Shown in pieces: positions 59,202 through 64,000 of a DNA stretch of 64,000 bases. Within the stretch, counting starts at the first letter, position 1. Each line of letters begins with the position of its first letter. The position numbers were made by a program, and so were the translations under genes. The notes beneath the pieces are model-generated. The model was not told the origin of the DNA, searched no databases, and worked only from the letters and a program-made list of their open reading frames with translations. The DNA is from Chitinophagales bacterium (GTDB lineage: Bacteria; Bacteroidota; Bacteroidia; Chitinophagales; Chitinophagaceae). The DNA lies in contig JAATFV010000247.1 in the NCBI GenBank assembly GCA_015655015.1, forward strand, positions 1 through 64,000. Direction: 5' to 3'.

Positions 59202-60974
59202 ATGAAAAAAAAGCTTAATTATTTATATATCGGGGTGTTATCGCTCTTTTTCTCCTCCTGCGCGAAAGATCTGGACGTAGCGCCACAGAACATCATCCAG
59301 GACGAAACGGTATTCTCCAACCAGTCCGCCGTCACCGCCTATTTCGCGGCCCTTTACAGCGATCTGCCCATCGAAGATTTCAATTATATCGTGGGGGGAG
59401 GATTCAACAACGGCAATAACGCGCCGGGAACGTCCAATATCACAGACGAGTCATTGGCCTGTGTCAACAGCGACGGACTTGGGATCGGCGGAGGAACCTC
59501 CCTGGGCTGGTGGGGCTATCCATCGGTAAGAAATGTCAACCAGTTCATCGCCAACATAACAAAAGCCAATTTCCCTGCCGCGCAGATCAATGAATGGCTG
59601 GGCGAAGCGAAATTTATCCGCGCCTACTACTATTTCGGCATGGCCAAACGGTATGGCGGTGTTCCGCTGGTGACCAATGTCCAGGATTTTACCGGCAGTA
59701 ACCTCGACCAGCTGAAAGTTCCCAGGAATACAGAAAAGGAGATCTATGATTTTATCGCAGCCGAGCTGGATTCTGCAGCGCTGCTTTTGAGTGAGACCAA
59801 TGATGCCGGCAGGGCCAATAAATATGCCGCCTATGCCTTAAAATCCCGGGTCATGATCTATGCCGCCGCCGAGGCCCAATATGGGAGCGTACAGCTGAAT
59901 GGACTCGTGGGCATCCCCTCCTCCAATGCAACGGCTTACTGGCAGGCCGCGTATGACGCCGCCAGCCAGATCATCAATTCCGGAAAATATTCCCTGTATA
60001 ACAGCAACCCGGATAAAGCGGCTAATTACACCAACGTATTCCTCGATGTCAGCAGTCCGGAAAATATTCTCGTCAAACAGTTCTCTTATCCGGACAAAGC
60101 GCATTCCTGGGATCTTTGGGTGCTGCCGCATAATGGCGTAGGCCCCTCCATCGGGTATGGCAGCCGGATCAATCCTTCCCTGGAATTGTGTGAGAGCTAC
60201 GAGTATACGGACGGTTCCGACGGAAAGCTGAAATTTACGGATGGCTCCAACAATCCTATTTCCTACAGCAATCCTTCGGATATCTTTTTAAATAAGGACC
60301 CAAGGCTCAGCGGTACTTTTCTGCTGCCCTTCAGCCTCTGGAAATCCTATACGATGGATGTAAGGGCGGGGATCATCGACAACGGGCAGACCATCACTTC
60401 GGGCGATTATAATACGCTGTATAATGGGCTCCATATCATCGGCCTGAATGGGATTGGCGGAGGAGGAGAAGTCTCGCAGACCGGCTTTTATGTACGGAAA
60501 TACCTGCAGCCGGCTTATGACAACACCAAAGTCGTCAATAAGAGCTCGTTCCAGCAGTTCATCGATCTCCGTTATGGCGAGATCCTGCTGAATTATGCAG
60601 AAGCAGCGGTGGAATTGGGAAAATCAGACGACGCGATGACGGCGATCAACCTGGTCCGCAGCAGGGCAGGCATCGCCGCGCTGACGCTGGCGCAGGTGAC
60701 CAGGGACAGGGTCCGGCATGAACGGCAGATAGAGCTGGCGCTGGAACCCCACCGTTACTGGGATATCCGGAGATGGCATATTGCCGACCAGCTCCTTAAC
60801 AATACCAAACTTACGGCTATCCTGCCTTATCTCGTATTACCCGGCAATGCCTATATCTATAAGACCCAGCAAGTCGGCTATCCCAAGACCTTTACGCCCA
60901 ATATGTATTATGAACGGATCGATCCGGGTGAAATCTCCAAAAACTCCAATCTGATCCAGAATCCAGGGTATTGA
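59202..60974 (+). CDS. SusD/RagB-family glycan-binding lipoprotein
   Basis: A 590-residue surface lipoprotein with lipobox 'LSLFFSSCAKD' (Cys at about 20). SusD landmarks are 'LGEAKFIRAYYYFGMAKRYG' and 'GVPLVTN', the 'NKYAAYALKSRVMIYAA' TPR helices, and the C-terminal 'RHERQIELALEPHRYWDIRR'. It acts as the lid of SusC, binding the glycan. Its sequence does not itself reveal the ligand. Confidence 0.95.
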   Translation: MKKKLNYLYIGVLSLFFSSCAKDLDVAPQNIIQDETVFSNQSAVTAYFAALYSDLPIEDFNYIVGGGFNNGNNAPGTSNITDESLACVNSDGLGIGGGTSLGWWGYPSVRNVNQFIANITKANFPAAQINEWLGEAKFIRAYYYFGMAKRYGGVPLVTNVQDFTGSNLDQLKVPRNTEKEIYDFIAAELDSAALLLSETNDAGRANKYAAYALKSRVMIYAAAEAQYGSVQLNGLVGIPSSNATAYWQAAYDAASQIINSGKYSLYNSNPDKAANYTNVFLDVSSPENILVKQFSYPDKAHSWDLWVLPHNGVGPSIGYGSRINPSLELCESYEYTDGSDGKLKFTDGSNNPISYSNPSDIFLNKDPRLSGTFLLPFSLWKSYTMDVRAGIIDNGQTITSGDYNTLYNGLHIIGLNGIGGGGEVSQTGFYVRKYLQPAYDNTKVVNKSSFQQFIDLRYGEILLNYAEAAVELGKSDDAMTAINLVRSRAGIAALTLAQVTRDRVRHERQIELALEPHRYWDIRRWHIADQLLNNTKLTAILPYLVLPGNAYIYKTQQVGYPKTFTPNMYYERIDPGEISKNSNLIQNPGY

Positions 60975-60995
60975 TCTTAAAAAAAAATGTAAAAA

Positions 60996-61685
60996 ATGAA
61001 ACCGAAAAATAGTATTGTCTATAGCCTTATTGGCCTGTGTTCCGCCCTGTCGTCCTGCAAGCATGATAATTATGCAGTTCCCAATGCGGGGATCCAGGGT
61101 GTTATTACGGACGGCGATTCGAAAGTATCTATCCAGACCGAGCAGCCCAATGGTATTAAAATACGTATGATCGAAGAAAGTTATGGGAATAATGTAACTC
61201 CCATTGATTTTTGGAGCAAGGCAGACGGCTCTTTTGAAAATACGGCCGTTTTTGCTGATAAATATAAGATCGTACCGATCGAAGGGGCTTTTTTTCCCGC
61301 AGATACCGCTGAAGTGACGGTAAATGGCCTGGTCACCGTCAATTTTAAAGTAGTACCCTTTTTAACGATAGCAGCTTCGGCGACTCCCGTCGCCGGTGGA
61401 GTCACGGTCACCTATACCCTTTCCAGGGAACAGGCGGGGGGCAAGATCACCCAGGCTAAAACCCTGGTATCTTCCGTTCCTGCCGTCAGTAATGCCATTA
61501 ACGAGTACAATGTTACCCATGATCTGTCAGGCGCCCCCGATCAGGGTATCCTGGGACAGCAATATTCCGACACTATAACCGGCCTGACATCTGGCAATAC
61601 TTATTATATTCGTGTTGCGGCTATTGCGGCCAATGCCAATAATAAGTATAATTACAGCGAAGTCTTTACTATAAAAATCCCCTGA
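60996..61685 (+). CDS. DUF3823 lipoprotein
   Basis: A 229-residue lipoprotein (lipobox 'LCSALSSCKHD', Cys at about 21). Residues about 30-115 match the DUF3823 beta domain often encoded directly after susD ('GIQGVITDGDSK', 'DFWSKADGSFENTAVFADKY'). The rest is a fibronectin-III-like strand set ending 'YNYSEVFTIKIP'. It is probably a surface accessory binding protein. Its stop codon overlaps the next start (TGATG). Confidence 0.85.
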   Translation: MKPKNSIVYSLIGLCSALSSCKHDNYAVPNAGIQGVITDGDSKVSIQTEQPNGIKIRMIEESYGNNVTPIDFWSKADGSFENTAVFADKYKIVPIEGAFFPADTAEVTVNGLVTVNFKVVPFLTIAASATPVAGGVTVTYTLSREQAGGKITQAKTLVSSVPAVSNAINEYNVTHDLSGAPDQGILGQQYSDTITGLTSGNTYYIRVAAIAANANNKYNYSEVFTIKIP

Positions 61686-64000
61686 TGACCGGTCGTTTGT
61701 CCCATAAACTGAATGGTAAGAGAATCAGCCTTCGCCTGCTGGGCGCTATTCGGACTTTATTGGCTTTTTCCCCCGGCCTGCTGGCCGGTACGGGCTTACA
61801 GGCGCAAACCGGTACGGTCGGATATACCGGGAAGTCGGACATTATCCAGAAAACTGATAATACCTGGACAGCCATGCAAACAGGTTTTATCCATATACCG
61901 GATTCTATCCAGATCAGCGTATACTGGTACTGGATATCCGATAATATTTCGCGGGAAGGCGTTATCAAGGACCTGCAAGCCATGAAAAAGGTGGGCATCA
62001 ACCGGGCCTTTATCGGCAATGTCGCCTTGCCGGAAGTGCCGTATGGCAAGGTGAAACTATTCTCGGACGAGTGGTGGGACATCCTGCATACTGCACTGAA
62101 AACAGCTTCGCAGCTCGGGATAGAGATCGGGATCTTTAACGGCCCCGGCTGGAGCCAGTCGGGAGGTCCCTGGGTGAAACCGGAGCAATCCATGCGTTAT
62201 CTCACCTCTTCCGAAATAGCAATAAAAGGTCCGTTGTCCCTGGATACGCCCCTCAGCAAGCCGGGGAATGACTTCCAGGATGTCCGGGTCATTGCCTATC
62301 CCGTGGACAAAGATTTCAATAACGATATCAGGCAGCAGAATCCGAAAGTCAGCCTCGTTCCGGCCATCGATCATCCCGAATACCTGGTCGATCGCAATGA
62401 CAGCACCTGGATCGGACTCAAACGCCAACAGCTGTATACCCTGGACCTATCGGTATCTGCGCCCTATACGGTCCGCAGCCTGGTTATTTATCCGGCGCAC
62501 AAAGCCATGCGGCTGAAGGGTGAGCTGCAGGTAAAGAACAATGATACCTATACCACCGTCAAACATTTCGATATCGATCGCAGCAATAGTGAGCTGATCG
62601 TCGGTTTTAAGCCATATGGGCCGGCAGTCATTTCTATCCCGGCTACCACCGCTAAAGACTTTCGGGTGCTGTTCACCGATGTAAGCTCCAATGGCGGTAT
62701 CGCGGAGATCGGCCTCTCCTCCACTCCGATGGTCGAAAATTATATTGAAAAGACCCTGGCCAAAATGTGGCAAACGCCTTTTCCCTATTGGGATGCCTAT
62801 CAATGGGCGCCACAGCCGGTGGTGGATAATACCGCCGCTGTCATCGATCCCGGCAAGGTCATCGACATTTCATCTCATATGTCCGCCGATGGAGTATTGA
62901 AATGGGAAGTTCCCGCGGGGGATTGGATCATCGAACGTTGCGGCATGCTGCCTACCAAAGTTCATAATAGTCCGGCCTCTCCCGAAGGCACCGGTCCGGA
63001 GACTGATAAAATGAGCAAACAACATATCGAGGCTCATTTCAATGCCTTTTTGGGGGAGATCATGAAACGCATTCCCGCCGAAGACCGCCAAACCTGGAAA
63101 GTAGCGGTGGAAGACAGTTATGAAACGGGCGGTCAGAACTGGAGCGATCAGTTTATAACGACTTTCACGAAAAATTACGGGTATGATCCCACGCCTTTTA
63201 TCCCGGTAATAGGAGGAAAGGTGGTAGGAAGCGAAGACCGTTCCGATCGTTTTTTATGGGACCTTCGGCGCCTGGTGGCAGACCAGGTGGCTTATGAATA
63301 TGTGGGAGGGCTGAGAGAGATCTGTCACCGGTATGGATTGACGACCTGGCTGGAGAATTACGGGCACTGGGGGTTTCCGGGGGAGTTCCTGCAATACGGA
63401 GGACAGTCCGATGAAGTGGGCGGCGAATTCTGGAGTGAAGGCAGCCTGGGTAATATCGAAAACAGGGCGGCTTCCTCCTGTGCGCATATTTACGGTAAGA
63501 ACAAAGTGTCGGCGGAATCCTTCACCTGTGCTGGCGCTCCTTTTTCAAGGTATCCTGCCTTGATGAAACAGCGGGCCGACCGGTTCTTTACCGAAGGCAT
63601 CAACAATACATTATTGCATGTGTTTATTGAGCAGGCAGCGGATAAGGCCCCCGGGCTGAATGCCCCCTTCGGAAATGAGTTCAACCGGCTCAACACCTGG
63701 TTTGCCGATATGGACATTTTCCTGAAGTATATTAAACGGTGCAATTTTATGCTGCAGCAGGGTAAGTATGTGGCCGATGTCGCCTACTTTATCAGTGAAG
63801 ATGCACCCAAAATGACCGGCGTGCAGGACCCGGCGCTCCCAGCCGGCTACTCCTTCGACTATATCAATGCGGAGGTCATCAGAACCAGGCTGCAGGTAGC
63901 AAATGGGAAACTGGTCTTACCGGATGGAATGAGCTATCGTATACTGGTGCTGCCAAAGCTGGCTACGATGAGACCGGAGCTGCTGGAAAAGATCAAATCC
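61685..64000 (+). CDS. GH106-type glycosidase (alpha-L-rhamnosidase family), 3' end outside window
   Basis: The first 772 residues are present, in frame to the last base, and the C-terminus is cut by the window edge. A signal peptide (about 1-41) is followed by the family start 'SVYWYWISDNISREGVIKDL' and 'GINRAFIGNVALPE', 'GIFNGPGWSQSGGPWV', and the catalytic-barrel elements 'VAVEDSYETGGQNWS', 'WLENYGHWGFPGEF', 'GEFWSEG' and 'GKNKVSAESFTC'. Start and stop of the two genes overlap (ATG at 61685), so it is translationally coupled to the DUF3823 gene. Known GH106 enzymes remove L-rhamnose from pectic rhamnogalacturonans and related glycans. Confidence 0.88.
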   Translation, partial: MTGRLSHKLNGKRISLRLLGAIRTLLAFSPGLLAGTGLQAQTGTVGYTGKSDIIQKTDNTWTAMQTGFIHIPDSIQISVYWYWISDNISREGVIKDLQAMKKVGINRAFIGNVALPEVPYGKVKLFSDEWWDILHTALKTASQLGIEIGIFNGPGWSQSGGPWVKPEQSMRYLTSSEIAIKGPLSLDTPLSKPGNDFQDVRVIAYPVDKDFNNDIRQQNPKVSLVPAIDHPEYLVDRNDSTWIGLKRQQLYTLDLSVSAPYTVRSLVIYPAHKAMRLKGELQVKNNDTYTTVKHFDIDRSNSELIVGFKPYGPAVISIPATTAKDFRVLFTDVSSNGGIAEIGLSSTPMVENYIEKTLAKMWQTPFPYWDAYQWAPQPVVDNTAAVIDPGKVIDISSHMSADGVLKWEVPAGDWIIERCGMLPTKVHNSPASPEGTGPETDKMSKQHIEAHFNAFLGEIMKRIPAEDRQTWKVAVEDSYETGGQNWSDQFITTFTKNYGYDPTPFIPVIGGKVVGSEDRSDRFLWDLRRLVADQVAYEYVGGLREICHRYGLTTWLENYGHWGFPGEFLQYGGQSDEVGGEFWSEGSLGNIENRAASSCAHIYGKNKVSAESFTCAGAPFSRYPALMKQRADRFFTEGINNTLLHVFIEQAADKAPGLNAPFGNEFNRLNTWFADMDIFLKYIKRCNFMLQQGKYVADVAYFISEDAPKMTGVQDPALPAGYSFDYINAEVIRTRLQVANGKLVLPDGMSYRILVLPKLATMRPELLEKIKS

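Noticed and set aside
1-64000. tRNA or rRNA genes, insertion sequences, prophage, CRISPR arrays.
   Set aside because: No cloverleaf-type sequence, rRNA-like segment, transposase or integrase reading frame, or spaced repeat array was seen in the window.

Overview
The window looks like a chromosomal segment from a Bacteroidota bacterium, most likely of the Chitinophagaceae type. The evidence is a SusC/SusD pair behind an ECF sigma/FecR cassette, a huge subtilase with a type IX secretion (T9SS) C-terminal sorting domain, a DUF2723/GT117 membrane protein, Bacteroidota-type T6SS subunits (TssN, TssO, TssD), and TAnnTTTG-like -7 boxes. GC is moderate throughout, apart from one visibly AT-richer patch at about 24.2-25.5 kb.

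Layout. 0.1-1.9 kb: FecR anti-sigma and ECF sigma genes on the minus strand. 2.0-8.3 kb: a 2097-residue T9SS-exported subtilase with a duplicated adhesive module. 8.4-11.5 kb: a GT117/DUF2723 protein closed by a strong terminator. 11.9-14.7 kb: a VWA protein and a MoxR-like AAA+ ATPase, also closed by a terminator. 15.0-24.0 kb: a tight plus-strand run of two exported proteins of unknown function, a long periplasmic TPR protein, a membrane PP2C phosphatase and a membrane protein with two Ser/Thr kinase domains. 24.2-25.5 kb: a HipA-like remnant and its DUF3037 partner. 25.6-46.8 kb: a 21-kb minus-strand T6SS subtype iii locus. Read in transcription order it holds a PKD membrane protein, ClpV, TssB, TssC, two TssD tube proteins, VgrG, PAAR with a C-terminal beta domain, a hydrolase-like cargo, a DUF4123 adaptor, a small protein, an HExxH cargo, TssE, TssF, TssG, TssN, TssK, TssO, a BatD-like protein and an FHA protein. 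47.1-53.8 kb: housekeeping genes (NlpC/P60 lipoprotein, murB, an NAD(P)-binding protein, priA, a DUF2867 protein). 53.9-64.0 kb: a polysaccharide-utilisation locus with ECF sigma, FecR, SusC, SusD, DUF3823 lipoprotein and a GH106-type glycosidase cut by the window edge, pointing to a rhamnose-containing glycan.

The most interesting feature is the apparent coupling of the T6SS to a phosphothreonine circuit. The kinase carries fifteen copies of an Asp-Asp-Thr-x-x-Leu motif (one Asp-Glu-Thr) between its two kinase domains. The last gene of the T6SS operon encodes an FHA domain, the class of module that reads pThr with a preferred +3 residue, and a PP2C phosphatase lies directly upstream of the kinase. 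This parallels the PpkA/PppA/Fha pathway of Pseudomonas T6SS but in a different architecture. The T6SS also lacks recognisable TssQ and TssR and has BatD-like and PKD proteins instead, and one putative cargo has a glycine where a lipase-type nucleophile serine is expected.
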